DNA from: Parvibaculum sp039973015
GTDB lineage: Bacteria; Pseudomonadota; Alphaproteobacteria; Parvibaculales; Parvibaculaceae
NCBI RefSeq assembly: GCF_039973015.1
Contig: NZ_JBDWLT010000008.1
Span: 248,001 to 312,000 of the forward strand
DNA length: 64,000 bases
Reading direction: 5' to 3'
How positions within the stretch are numbered: position 1 is the stretch's first letter; every line of letters starts with the position of its first letter. Below the pieces are notes generated by a model. The model searched no databases. It was given only the letters and a program-made list of their open reading frames with translations, and was not told the DNA's origin. Positions 42,359 to 51,576 of the stretch are shown here, piece after piece. Position numbers and translations under genes: made by a program.

Positions 42359-43603
42359 TCAAGCGCGCCGGAATATCCCCACCAGTTCGACATGTGCCGA
42401 CCAGAGGAACTGGTCGATGGGCGTCACCCCCTCAAGACGATATCCCCCGTCGAGAAGTGCTCGTGCATCGCGGGCGAAGGTCGCCGGATTGCAGGAAACC
42501 GAAACGACAAGCGGCACATCCGATCTTGCGATCTCTTCAGCCTGAGCAAATGCGCCAGCACGCGGCGGATCGATAACGATGGCATCGAATTTCTTCAACT
42601 CATCCGCCAGCAGCGGACGGCGTGCGAGATCCCGTGTCTCGATGGTCACGGGCTTCAGGCCGAGATCCGGCCCTTGCCGATGTACGGCGCGCTCCAACGC
42701 GGCAAGGGCTTTTTTTTCTCCTTCGACGGCATGAACCGAGGCGCCGCCCGCCAGTGCGGCCGAAAAAGTTCCGCACCCGGCAAAGAGATCAACGACATGG
42801 CGTGCGCGGCCCACACCTTCACGCACGAGACGTACAAGCGCCGTCTCCCCTTCTGCTGTCGGCTGAAGAAACCCTTTCACCGGCAAACCAACACGCAGAC
42901 CGGACAGGTCGATCTCGGGCAGACGCCGCTCGGCGAGGATTTCATCATCCCATGAAAGACGCGCAACATTCGCGGCCTGTGCACGTTGCCCGAGCTCTGC
43001 GCGCAACGGTCCATCGAGCGGCTTGCCGCCCGTGACGGCGACGTCGAGGCCATTCAAGGTCGAGGTAACGAGAATGGAAGCCCGGGTGCGGCGCGAAAGA
43101 CCCGGCAAGACCAGCTCACCCAATCGCGCCACGAATTGCTCGATTTCGGGGACAACCAGCGGACATTCGGAAATGGCGACGATCTCGTGGCTTCCACGTT
43201 CGTAGTAGCCCACTGTCACGCCTTTTTTTGTGCGCGTAGCCGCGAAGGTGGCGCGGCGGCGGCTTCGCGGTGCAGTAAGAAGAAGCGGTGCGACCTCGGT
43301 TTCGATCCCGCGCGCGCGCAAAGCCGCCTCCACCTGCTCGCGCTTCCAGACCGCATAGCCGGCAGGCGCCAGTTGCTGGATCGAGCATCCGCCGCAGCGC
43401 ATGAAATGACGGCAGGCAGGTGAGACACGTTCCGGTGAGGGCGTGACGATCTTCAGGAGAGAAGCGCGCCCTCCCCCTTCAGTCGCAACACGGACACGCT
43501 CACCCGGCAGCACGTAAGGAACGTAGAGCGTTTCGCCTTCAACGTCGGCGAGGCCATCGGCCTGCGCGCCGAGCGCATGAATGTCGATATCGATCTCAGC
43601 CAT
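42359..43603 (-). CDS. Class I SAM-dependent RNA methyltransferase (RlmD/TrmA family)
   Basis: This 414-residue RNA m5U-type methyltransferase has an N-terminal TRAM-like domain (ALGAQADGLADVEG). A 4Fe-4S cysteine set follows (CRHFMRCGGC, plus one in ISECPLV). The Rossmann core carries VVDLFAGCGTFSAAL, the VIDPPRAGA motif, and the catalytic SVSCNPATFARD, whose Cys attacks C6 of uracil. The family modifies 23S rRNA or tRNA uridines; the exact base is unknown. The ATG overlaps the tlyA stop by 8 bp, the last gene of the dxs operon. Confidence 0.9.
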   Translation of the reverse strand: MAEIDIDIHALGAQADGLADVEGETLYVPYVLPGERVRVATEGGGRASLLKIVTPSPERVSPACRHFMRCGGCSIQQLAPAGYAVWKREQVEAALRARGIETEVAPLLLTAPRSRRRATFAATRTKKGVTVGYYERGSHEIVAISECPLVVPEIEQFVARLGELVLPGLSRRTRASILVTSTLNGLDVAVTGGKPLDGPLRAELGQRAQAANVARLSWDDEILAERRLPEIDLSGLRVGLPVKGFLQPTAEGETALVRLVREGVGRARHVVDLFAGCGTFSAALAGGASVHAVEGEKKALAALERAVHRQGPDLGLKPVTIETRDLARRPLLADELKKFDAIVIDPPRAGAFAQAEEIARSDVPLVVSVSCNPATFARDARALLDGGYRLEGVTPIDQFLWSAHVELVGIFRRA

Positions 43604-44327
43604 GTTTGCGCGCCGCTATGAGGAATTCGCGATTGCCATCGCCACCTTCGATGGGGCTCGGCGTTACGCCGAGAACCTGCCAGTTCATTTCATCCGACAA
43701 CCAGGCCGAGATATCCTCGCATACCCGCTCGTGCAGTGCTGAATCGCGCACGATGCCGCCCTTGCCGACATTCTGCGGACCCGCCTCGAATTGCGGTTTG
43801 ACAAGCGCCACGAGGGTCGCGCCCGGCTCGGCGAGAACGAGTGCCGGGGGCAACGCTTTTTGAAGGCCGATAAAACTCAGATCCGCGACGATGAAAGAGA
43901 AGGCTTCGGGGATCGTTTCACGCGTGAGATCGCGCGCGTTCAAACCCTCAAGCGAGCGCAGACGGCCGTCTTCCGCGACTTCCCGTGCAAGCTGGCCATG
44001 CCCCACATCCACGGCAACAACGGATGCCGCGCCTCGCTCCAGAAGAACCTGCGTGAAGCCGCCGGTGGATGCACCAAGATCAACGCAAATCTCGCCCGAG
44101 GGATCGAGGCCGAAAGCATCAAGCGCGTGAAGGAGTTTCAGCGCACCGCGCGAGACGTATTCGCGCTCCGCCGCCTCCATTTCAATCTCATCTGCCGGTC
44201 CAACCATGTCGGAGGGCTTCGAGGCGAGTTGTCCCCGCAGGCAGACCTGGCCGGCCTTGATTGCAGCCTGTGCGCGCGTACGCGTCGCAACAAATCCCCG
44301 TTCGACCAGTGCGAGGTCGAGGCGCAT
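43596..44327 (-). CDS. tlyA: TlyA-family 2'-O-ribose rRNA methyltransferase (S4 domain)
   Basis: This 243-residue protein has an N-terminal S4 RNA-binding domain (LDLALVERGFVATRTRAQAA, followed by LRGQLASKPS) and an FtsJ-type methyltransferase domain with VDLGASTGGFTQVLLERGA, VVAVDVGHGQL and later the KPQFEAG motif with catalytic Lys. TlyA methylates 16S and 23S rRNA. Start at 44327 is preferred because GCGGGA lies just upstream; the ATG at 44342 is the alternative. It follows dxs and overlaps the RNA methyltransferase. Confidence 0.9.
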   Translation of the reverse strand: MRLDLALVERGFVATRTRAQAAIKAGQVCLRGQLASKPSDMVGPADEIEMEAAEREYVSRGALKLLHALDAFGLDPSGEICVDLGASTGGFTQVLLERGAASVVAVDVGHGQLAREVAEDGRLRSLEGLNARDLTRETIPEAFSFIVADLSFIGLQKALPPALVLAEPGATLVALVKPQFEAGPQNVGKGGIVRDSALHERVCEDISAWLSDEMNWQVLGVTPSPIEGGDGNREFLIAARKHG

Positions 44328-44350
44328 TTTCCCGCTATGCATGGAGAGGC

Positions 44351-46300
44351 TCAGACGAGCTTCGGCAAGGATTGCGGCGCAAGCTCGCGCAAATCCGCGA
44401 TCTGCCGTTCAAGGCCGAGAGCCGCCACGGCCGTCTCCGCGATCTGGGCCGCATTGAGCCCCGCGGCGTCATACATCTTCTCGGGCTTGTCCTGATCGAT
44501 GAAGATGTCGGGCATTGCCATGGGCCGCACCTTCAAGCCGCGATCAAGCGCGCCGGAGCGGGCAAGGAAATCCAGCACATGGCTGGAAAAACCACCGATG
44601 GAGCCCTCTTCCACCGTAATCAGCACTTCATGCTCGCGCGCGAGGCGGGCGATCAGATCCTCATCCAGCGGTTTGGCGAAGCGCGCATCTGCGACCGTTG
44701 TCGAAAGACCAAGCGCGGCCAGATGATCCGCCGCCTTCAAGGCTTCGGCGAGACGTGTGCCGAGCGAGAGGATCGCCACCTTCGAGCCTTCGCGCAGAAC
44801 GCGGCCCTTGCCGATTTCGAGCGGTGTGCCGATCACCGGCATCTCGACGCCGACACCCTCGCCCCTGGGATAACGGAAGGAGGACGGACGGTCGTCGATG
44901 GCAACCGCCGTCGCAACCATGTGCTTCAACTCCGCCTCGTCCGCTGCCGCCATCACGACAAACCCGGGCAAACAGGCAAGATAGGTCACATCGAAGGAGC
45001 CTGCATGAGTGGGACCGTCGGCGCCGACGAGCCCCGCGCGATCAATCGCAAAACGCACCGGCAGGCGCTGGATTGCAACATCGTGCACGACCTGATCGTA
45101 GGCGCGTTGCAGGAAAGTCGAATAAATGGCGGCAAAAGGCTTGAAACCTTCCGCGGCGAGGCCTGCGGCGAAAGTCACTCCATGCTGCTCGGCAATGCCG
45201 ACATCGAAAGTGCGCGTGGGGAACTTTTCACCGAACAGATCGAGGCCCGTGCCAGAAGGCATGGCTGCCGTGACCGCGACGATCTTGTCGTCCTGTTCCG
45301 CGTGTGCGACGAGCGCTTCCGCGAAGACCTTTGTATAGCTCGGCGCATTGGCCTTCGCCTTCGCCTGCGCGCCCGTGACCACGTCGAATTTCGAGACGCC
45401 GTGATATTTATCCTCGGCCGCTTCGGCAGGCGCGTAGCCCTTGCCTTTCTGGGTCACAACATGAATGAGAACCGGACCTTCCGCGTCGCGCACATTCTTC
45501 AGGACGGGCAGCAAATGGTCGAGGTTATGCCCGTCTATCGGACCGACATAATAAAGACCCAGCTCCTCGAAGAGCGTGCCGCCCATTGCCATGCCGCGCG
45601 CATATTCCTCGGCGCGCCGCGCGCTTTCCTCAAGACGCTTCGGCAGGAGCTTCGCGAGCTGCTTGCCGAGATGGCGCATGGAACGGTAGGTACCGCCCGA
45701 GAGCAGTCGCGCGAGATAGGCGCTCATGGCGCCGACGGGCGGCGCAATCGACATGTCGTTGTCGTTCAGGATAATGACGAGACGGCTGTCCATTGAGCCG
45801 GCATTGTTCATCGCCTCGTAAGCCATGCCCGCAGACATGGCACCATCACCGATCACGGCGATGACGTTGTTGTCCCCACCCTTGAGGTCGCGAGCGACAG
45901 CCATGCCGAGGCTCGACGAAATAGACGTCGAGGAATGAGCGGCCCCGAAGGGGTCGTAGTCGCTTTCGGCGCGCTTGGTGAAGCCGGAGAGGCCCTCGCT
46001 CTGACGCAACGTGCGGATACGGTCGCGGCGGCCGGTCAGAATCTTGTGCGGATAGGCCTGATGGCCGACATCCCAGATGATCCGGTCATCCGGGGTGTTG
46101 AAGACGTAGTGCAGCGCGACCGTGAGCTCGACCACGCCAAGACCCGCGCCGAGATGTCCCCCGGTCTGCGAGACGGCGTCGATCACCTCCAGGCGCAGCT
46201 CGTCGGCAAGCTGACGCAAATCGGCTTCGTCGAGCGCGCGGAGATCCGCCGGTATTTTTACCCGGTCAAGAAGGGGGGTGGCAGGACTTCTGGTCAACAC
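44351..46300 (-). CDS. dxs: 1-deoxy-D-xylulose-5-phosphate synthase
   Basis: This 649-residue thiamine-diphosphate enzyme has the VGHQAYPHKILTGR motif, the ThDP-binding GDGAMSAGMAYEAMNNAG, and the transketolase-type EQHGVTFAAGLA segment with catalytic Glu. It starts the MEP pathway from pyruvate and glyceraldehyde-3-phosphate. The start is GTG at 46300 or TTG at 46297; the TTG has better spacing from GAGG. Upstream lies ispA on the same strand (82 bp), so one operon carries first and later isoprenoid steps. Confidence 0.97.
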   Translation of the reverse strand: MLTRSPATPLLDRVKIPADLRALDEADLRQLADELRLEVIDAVSQTGGHLGAGLGVVELTVALHYVFNTPDDRIIWDVGHQAYPHKILTGRRDRIRTLRQSEGLSGFTKRAESDYDPFGAAHSSTSISSSLGMAVARDLKGGDNNVIAVIGDGAMSAGMAYEAMNNAGSMDSRLVIILNDNDMSIAPPVGAMSAYLARLLSGGTYRSMRHLGKQLAKLLPKRLEESARRAEEYARGMAMGGTLFEELGLYYVGPIDGHNLDHLLPVLKNVRDAEGPVLIHVVTQKGKGYAPAEAAEDKYHGVSKFDVVTGAQAKAKANAPSYTKVFAEALVAHAEQDDKIVAVTAAMPSGTGLDLFGEKFPTRTFDVGIAEQHGVTFAAGLAAEGFKPFAAIYSTFLQRAYDQVVHDVAIQRLPVRFAIDRAGLVGADGPTHAGSFDVTYLACLPGFVVMAAADEAELKHMVATAVAIDDRPSSFRYPRGEGVGVEMPVIGTPLEIGKGRVLREGSKVAILSLGTRLAEALKAADHLAALGLSTTVADARFAKPLDEDLIARLAREHEVLITVEEGSIGGFSSHVLDFLARSGALDRGLKVRPMAMPDIFIDQDKPEKMYDAAGLNAAQIAETAVAALGLERQIADLRELAPQSLPKLV

Positions 46301-46382
46301 TCACCTCGGCCGCCATGGGCCCGATATGGCCGGAATCCGGCCCTGAAACGAGAGCCGGAAAATCGTGTGCCATTCACGTCTC

Positions 46383-47291
46383 TCAGTTGCGGCGCGTTAT
46401 AACGAAATGCGCAGCCTGACGCAAAAGGTCGGCTCTTTCGTCAAATAAATCAAGATGTTGGATAGCCTGATCGGCAAGCATCCGAGCCTGTCCGCGTGCG
46501 CGATCCACACCCATGATCGAAACAAAGGTCGCCTTGCCTGCGGCTGCATCTTTTCCGACCGTCTTGCCCAGCGTTTGGGCATCGCTTTCGGCATCGAGCA
46601 GGTCATCCGCGATCTGATAGGCAAGGCCCATATCGTGTGCGTAGGCGTGAAGCGCGTGATCGGCCTCCGCCGAAGCGCGGCCAAGAACCGCGCCTGCCTC
46701 GCAACAGAAGGAGATCAGCGCCCCTGTCTTCAATTGCTGGAGGCGAGTGATGCCGCCAATGTCGAGTTCCCTGCCCTCGCTGGCAAGATCGATCATCTGC
46801 CCCCCCACCATGCCATGTGCGCCCGCGGCATGCGCCAGACGGCGCACAAGCTCCACCCGGACGCGCGCACGTTCATGGGTCTCGGGGTCCGCGAGAATGT
46901 CGAAGGCAAGCGTAAGGAGCGCGTCGCCTGCGAGTATGGCGGTCGCCTCGTCATACTCCCGGTGCGTCGAGGGCAAGCCGTGGCGAATGTCGTCATCATC
47001 CATGGCCGGGAGATCGTCATGGACAAGCGAATAGATATGCACGCATTCGGCGGCCGCCGCCGCCCGGAGCGCGGCATCTGCCGACACACCGAAAAGCGAC
47101 GCGCTCTGGCAAACGAGAAAGGGACGGAACCTCTTGCCGCCGCCAAGCGCCGCATAGCGCATGGCCTCGGCCACACGACCTTCGGGCCCTTCGGTGCGCG
47201 GCAGCAGACGGTCGAGCGTCCTGGCGACGTCTTCCGCCGTGGCCGAAAGCGCGGCTTCAAATGATTGTGTCGTACCGGGGGAAAAACTCAT
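46383..47291 (-). CDS. ispA: Farnesyl diphosphate synthase (polyprenyl synthetase family)
   Basis: This 302-residue trans-prenyltransferase has GGGKRFRPFLV, the first Asp-rich motif HDDLPAMDDDD and the second AYQIADDLLDAESD. The residues before the first motif (VHIYSLV) fit FPP synthases. It makes C15 farnesyl diphosphate for quinones, hopanoids and undecaprenol. Start at ATG 47291, 13 bp after the xseB stop. Fits the operon order xseB-ispA-dxs. Confidence 0.93.
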   Translation of the reverse strand: MSFSPGTTQSFEAALSATAEDVARTLDRLLPRTEGPEGRVAEAMRYAALGGGKRFRPFLVCQSASLFGVSADAALRAAAAAECVHIYSLVHDDLPAMDDDDIRHGLPSTHREYDEATAILAGDALLTLAFDILADPETHERARVRVELVRRLAHAAGAHGMVGGQMIDLASEGRELDIGGITRLQQLKTGALISFCCEAGAVLGRASAEADHALHAYAHDMGLAYQIADDLLDAESDAQTLGKTVGKDAAAGKATFVSIMGVDRARGQARMLADQAIQHLDLFDERADLLRQAAHFVITRRN

Positions 47292-47304
47292 CGGCGGCGG
47301 GTGC

Positions 47305-47565
47305 TCAGCCCACATCCAGAGGCTCGGTGCCTGAAGGCTCACCGGAAGAGGACAGACTGATCTTATCGATTTTCGCTTCGGCCGCCTTGAGGCGGGCCTC
47401 GCAATGCGCCTTCAGCGCCGTGCCGCGCTCATAGAGATCAATGGATTTTTCCAGTTCGGCGCTGCCGGATTCGAGCTGGCTTACAATCTTTTCGAGTTGC
47501 GCAAGCGCTTCCTCGAAGCTCAGCTTCTCGATGTCCTTATGGGCGTCGGCTTTGGCGGCGGACAT
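47305..47565 (-). CDS. xseB: Exodeoxyribonuclease VII small subunit
   Basis: This 86-residue protein has the compact LSFEEALAQLEKIVSQLESG helix pair followed by LEKSIDLYERGTALKAHCE, the classic XseB motif. With XseA it forms a ssDNA exonuclease used in mismatch repair and recombination. XseA is not in the window. It sits just before ispA and dxs, as in many proteobacteria. Confidence 0.95.
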   Translation of the reverse strand: MSAAKADAHKDIEKLSFEEALAQLEKIVSQLESGSAELEKSIDLYERGTALKAHCEARLKAAEAKIDKISLSSSGEPSGTEPLDVG

Positions 47566-47598
47566 GTTCGTCTCCTCTCGCGCATCGTTCTCAGGTCT

Positions 47599-48528
47599 TC
47601 AGGCGGTGAGCATCAGCGCTTTCACGTGAGCTGCGGCGCTCGCCGCCAGTGCTTTCAAGTCATATCCGCCCTCAAGGGCAGAAACAACGCGGCCTCCACA
47701 GAGCCTGCCGGCTGCTTTCACAAGTTCGGCAGTCGCCCAGCCGAAGTCTTCGTCGGTGAGCTGTAAATTGGCCATCGGGTCCGCCATATGCGCATCGAAA
47801 CCCGCCGAAATGAAGATGAAATCGGGGCGAAACATCTCGATGGTGGGGATAACCGAATCCGACATCGCGGCCCGGAACTCCCCGGATCCCGCGCCGGGCT
47901 GCAGGCAGCGATTATAGATATTACCGAGCCCGTGCTCACTTGCCCGGCCCGTGCCCGGATAGAGCGGCCATTGATGGGTCGAGATGTAGAGAAGCGAGGG
48001 GTCTATCTCGAAGGCGGCTTGCGTGCCATTGCCGTGATGGACGTCGAAATCGAGCACGGCGACACGCTCACAGCCATGCACTTCGCGCGCATGGAGCGCG
48101 CCAATGGCTATGTTGTTGAAAAGACAGAAGCCCATGGCGGTTTCGGGCTCGGCGTGATGCCCCGGCGGGCGCACCGCGCAGAAGCCGTTGCGGGCGCTCC
48201 CTGCCATAACCTCATCCACCGCATGAACGACGGCGCCCGCCGCACGATAAGCCGCTTCAAGCGAGCCCGGCGACATCGAGGTATCGGCGTCGATGCGTCG
48301 GAAGCCCTCCTGCGGCACCGACCCTTCGATGAAGTCGATATGGCTTTCGGGGTGGACGCGAGCGATCTGTTCACGTGTCGCGCGCGGTGCCTCTACACGC
48401 TGGAGCAGCGCGAATTCTTCTGCTTCGAGCGCGCCCAGCACCGCGCGCAACCGGTCCGCGCATTCGGGATGGCCGGGTGGCGTTTCGTGCTCAAGGCAGG
48501 CGGAATGGGTGACGAGAAGCGTGGTCAT
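47599..48528 (-). CDS. Histone-deacetylase-family zinc hydrolase
   Basis: This 309-residue class II HDAC-like amidohydrolase has RPPGHHAE, the catalytic HHGNGTQ with VAVLDFDVHHG, and Zn ligands in DFDVH and the later SAGFDAH. Family members are polyamine or acetoin-related deacetylases. The gene starts 34 bp before xseB on the same strand. Substrate unknown. Confidence 0.9.
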   Translation of the reverse strand: MTTLLVTHSACLEHETPPGHPECADRLRAVLGALEAEEFALLQRVEAPRATREQIARVHPESHIDFIEGSVPQEGFRRIDADTSMSPGSLEAAYRAAGAVVHAVDEVMAGSARNGFCAVRPPGHHAEPETAMGFCLFNNIAIGALHAREVHGCERVAVLDFDVHHGNGTQAAFEIDPSLLYISTHQWPLYPGTGRASEHGLGNIYNRCLQPGAGSGEFRAAMSDSVIPTIEMFRPDFIFISAGFDAHMADPMANLQLTDEDFGWATAELVKAAGRLCGGRVVSALEGGYDLKALAASAAAHVKALMLTA

Positions 48529-48559
48529 TTTCCCAGCCTAGCACATGGCAAAGCGGGCT

Positions 48560-49615
48560 TCAGGCGCGGCTGTACCAGTCCACGCCCTTCTCGTCGCGGC
48601 GCACTGTCGCAAGGCCCCGTCCCAGCAGGCAATTCAGGTGGGCGAGGCTTTCGCCTGTTGCCATGAAAAAGACTTCCGGGCCGATCTTGCGCTTGAAAAG
48701 AGCGGGAAAAACATCAATTGCGCGCTTCGGCTCGTCCAGCATGTCGAGGAGCTTGGCAAGCCCCTCCTCGTGCCCGTCGATGAGCTGCGTCAGACGCTCG
48801 TGAAGACCGTAGAAAGGCTCGTTGTGTGCGGGCAGAACGAGGACATCATTGGGCAGGTTTTCGCGGATGCGCTTGCAGCTGTCGATCCACTCCTGAAGCG
48901 GGTTTTCATAAGCTTCGGTCGGATGGACACTGATATTCGAAGATATCCTCGGGAGCACCTGATCGCCGGAAATCAGGATGCGATCTTCCTCGCAATAGAG
49001 GCAGACATGCTCGGGGGCATGGCCGGAGCCGACGACGACGCGCCATGTACGCCCGCCGACACTCAATTCATCTCCCTCACGCAGACGGCGGAAGATATCG
49101 GGCAGTCGCGAAACCCGCTGACCGAAGCCGCCGAACCGCTTGCGATAACTTTCGACGCCACGATCGCTGAAACCGGCGGCGCGGTAAAAATCGAGGGCTT
49201 CCTGCGGTGCATCGCGGCCCGTATCGAGGACAAGATTGCGGCACATCAGGAAGTCGGTCCGCGACATCTGGAGGTCGACGCCCCATTTACGGCTGAACCA
49301 GCCCGCAAGGCCGACATGATCGGGGTGGAGATGGGTGACGACGAGGCCGGTGACCGGCTTGCCGCGCAGACCCGTCTTGAAAATCTCGCGCCAGAGCGCC
49401 TTGACCTCATCGGAGGCAACGCCTGTATCCACAACCGTCCAGCCGTCGCCGTCTTCCAGAAGCCAGAGATTGATATGGTCGAGCTGAAAGGGAAGCGGCA
49501 TCCGCACCCACCAGATGCCCGGCGCGGCTTCCATCATTTCAGCCGGCTCCGGCACCCTGTCGAAGGGATAACGCAGACCGCGACTTTCTATGGGTGCCTG
49601 GGAAATATCGGACAT
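48560..49615 (-). CDS. Metallo-beta-lactamase-fold hydrolase
   Basis: This 351-residue MBL-fold protein has VTHLHPDH (94-100), VGSGHAPEHVCLY, LISGDQVLPRIS and VLPAHNEPF motifs, and a helical C-terminal extension. Such genes are often linked with acyl-CoA thioesterase or glyoxalase II-like activity, but substrate is unknown. Start at 49615 (shorter of two in-frame). It is the first gene of the 49.6-42.4 kb minus-strand run. Confidence 0.86.
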   Translation of the reverse strand: MSDISQAPIESRGLRYPFDRVPEPAEMMEAAPGIWWVRMPLPFQLDHINLWLLEDGDGWTVVDTGVASDEVKALWREIFKTGLRGKPVTGLVVTHLHPDHVGLAGWFSRKWGVDLQMSRTDFLMCRNLVLDTGRDAPQEALDFYRAAGFSDRGVESYRKRFGGFGQRVSRLPDIFRRLREGDELSVGGRTWRVVVGSGHAPEHVCLYCEEDRILISGDQVLPRISSNISVHPTEAYENPLQEWIDSCKRIRENLPNDVLVLPAHNEPFYGLHERLTQLIDGHEEGLAKLLDMLDEPKRAIDVFPALFKRKIGPEVFFMATGESLAHLNCLLGRGLATVRRDEKGVDWYSRA

Positions 49616-49736
49616 GTGAACTCTCGAACGGGCGCGCACGGAAACTCGCGCGGCACCCGTCCGTGATAGGCGCAGGGCGAAGCGAGGTCAAACCGGCCTT
49701 TCACCATGCCAGCCTGACGCTGCGGAAAGAGGCTTC

Positions 49737-51506
49737 TCAGTCTGCAAAAACGGCGGAGTCGCCTGCCATCAGGCTCTCCGCTCCTGCCGTCGCCGGGGCA
49801 AGAAGGCCGTGCACGGCAGGCAACACATTCGCCGCATAAAACTGCGCAATTTCGAGGCGCGATGCCGCCTTGCCGCCGAGCGCCGCGCGAGCAAGGTAAT
49901 GCCCGCCTGCCGCCGTACCGAAGAGGCGGAGGTAAGGCGTTGCGCCCGCAAGGCAATCGTTCGTGGCAGACTTCACCTTTGCGAGCATGTAGTCCGTCGC
50001 CTTGTCCAGCGTGTCGAGCGCATCGTCGAGCGCCGCACCGATGCCCGTCAGAACCTTGTCGTTCGATGAGCGCGCCTCTCGCGCCGTGTCCCGCATTTCA
50101 GCAATGAAAGCACGCGCGACATCGCCATTTCCGAGCGGCAATTTGCGCGTCACAAGGTCGATTGCCTGAATGCCATTGGTGCCTTCATAGATCGGCAGGA
50201 TGCGCGCATCGCGCAGGAACTGCGCCGCGCCCGTTTCCTCGATGAAGCCCATGCCGCCGTGAATCTGCACGCCGATGGAGGCCACCTCGACACCGATATC
50301 GGTGGAGAAGGATTTTGCGATGGGGGTCAGGAGATCGGCGCGGGCCTGAGCGGCACTGCGCTTATCCCCGGTGTCGCCAGCATGTGCAGAATCGATCGCG
50401 ACGGCGGTTGCGTAGCAGATCGCACGCGATGCATCCGTCAGCGATTTCATGGTGAGCAGCATACGGCGGATATCGGGATGTTCGATGATGGGTGCCATTT
50501 CACCAAGCGGAAGATCCGATCCTGCGGGGCGGCCCTGCTTGCGTTCTTTCGCGTAGTCCAGCGCGTGCTGATAGGCGGCTTCCGCGATGGCCACGCCCTG
50601 CGTGCCGACAAGAAGACGGGCGTTGTTCATCATCGTGAACATGCAGGCGAGGCCGCGGTTTTCCTGACCGATCAGCGTGCCGATGGCGCCTTCCCTTTCG
50701 CCATAGGACATGACGCAGGTGGGGCTGCCATGAATGCCGAGTTTCTCTTCAAGGCCGATGCAGAAAGCATCGTTGCGGCTCCCGAGAGAGCCGTCTTCAT
50801 TGACGAGGAACTTCGGCACGAGGAAGAGCGAGATGCCCTTGGTGCCCGCAGGCGCATCGGGCAGGCGGGCGAGGACGAGATGGACGATGTTTTCCGCCAT
50901 GTCGTGATCGCCATAGGTGATGAAAATCTTGGTGCCGGTGATGCGATAGGTGCCATCGCCCTGCGGAACGGCCTTTGCCTTCAAGGCATTAAGGTCGGAG
51001 CCCGCCTGCGGCTCAGTGAGGTTCATGGTGCCGGTCCACTCGCCCGAGATGAGCTTGGGGAGGTAGAGTTTCTTCTGTTCCTCGGTGCCATGAGCCGTCA
51101 GCGCTTCGATGGCGCCCTGGCTGAGGATCGGGCAGAGGCCGAAGGAAAGGCAGGCCGCATTCCACATTTCCTGCATGGCGACGGAGAGCGCCACGGGCAG
51201 GCCCTGTCCGCCGAAATCCGGCGTGGCTGCGAGGCTGCCCCAGCCGCCCTCCACCCATTTGCGGTAGGCATCAGCAAAGCCCGAAGGTACTGAAACGTCT
51301 TGGTTATTCAGCTTGACGCCTTCGGCATCGCCCGAGCGGTTCAAGGGGGCCAGGACATCCGCCGCAAGCTTCGCCCCCTCTTCCATCACGGATTCCACGA
51401 GGTCCGCCGAAAGGTCCGCGAAGGGGCCGGTGCCCATCAAACCATCAAGGCCCGCGACCTCATTCAATGTGTAAGCCATGTCGCGAACGGGCGGACGATA
51501 TGTCAT
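49737..51506 (-). CDS. Acyl-CoA dehydrogenase with C-terminal domain (DmdC-like)
   Basis: This 589-residue acyl-CoA dehydrogenase is longer than the usual 380 residues. It has an N-terminal helical domain, the MNLTEPQAGSDLNALK segment, a catalytic base region in the C-terminal half (LPIYEGTNGIQAIDLVTRK with Glu), and an extra C-terminal domain typical of the DmdC/ACADVL-like group. It oxidises an acyl-CoA at the alpha-beta bond in fatty acid degradation, or methylmercaptopropionyl-CoA in DMSP use. The latter is not supported by other genes here. GAGGAG precedes the ATG. Confidence 0.88.
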   Translation of the reverse strand: MTYRPPVRDMAYTLNEVAGLDGLMGTGPFADLSADLVESVMEEGAKLAADVLAPLNRSGDAEGVKLNNQDVSVPSGFADAYRKWVEGGWGSLAATPDFGGQGLPVALSVAMQEMWNAACLSFGLCPILSQGAIEALTAHGTEEQKKLYLPKLISGEWTGTMNLTEPQAGSDLNALKAKAVPQGDGTYRITGTKIFITYGDHDMAENIVHLVLARLPDAPAGTKGISLFLVPKFLVNEDGSLGSRNDAFCIGLEEKLGIHGSPTCVMSYGEREGAIGTLIGQENRGLACMFTMMNNARLLVGTQGVAIAEAAYQHALDYAKERKQGRPAGSDLPLGEMAPIIEHPDIRRMLLTMKSLTDASRAICYATAVAIDSAHAGDTGDKRSAAQARADLLTPIAKSFSTDIGVEVASIGVQIHGGMGFIEETGAAQFLRDARILPIYEGTNGIQAIDLVTRKLPLGNGDVARAFIAEMRDTAREARSSNDKVLTGIGAALDDALDTLDKATDYMLAKVKSATNDCLAGATPYLRLFGTAAGGHYLARAALGGKAASRLEIAQFYAANVLPAVHGLLAPATAGAESLMAGDSAVFAD

Positions 51507-51576
51507 GAAGGCTCCTCAACTACAAAGAGACGCGGGGGACGGCTGATTTCGTGCCTTTTACTGTATTCTCCGCGTC

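Noticed and set aside
44261..45796. Plus-strand 511-codon frame
   Set aside because: It is the shadow of dxs; thiamine-binding motifs are on the minus strand.
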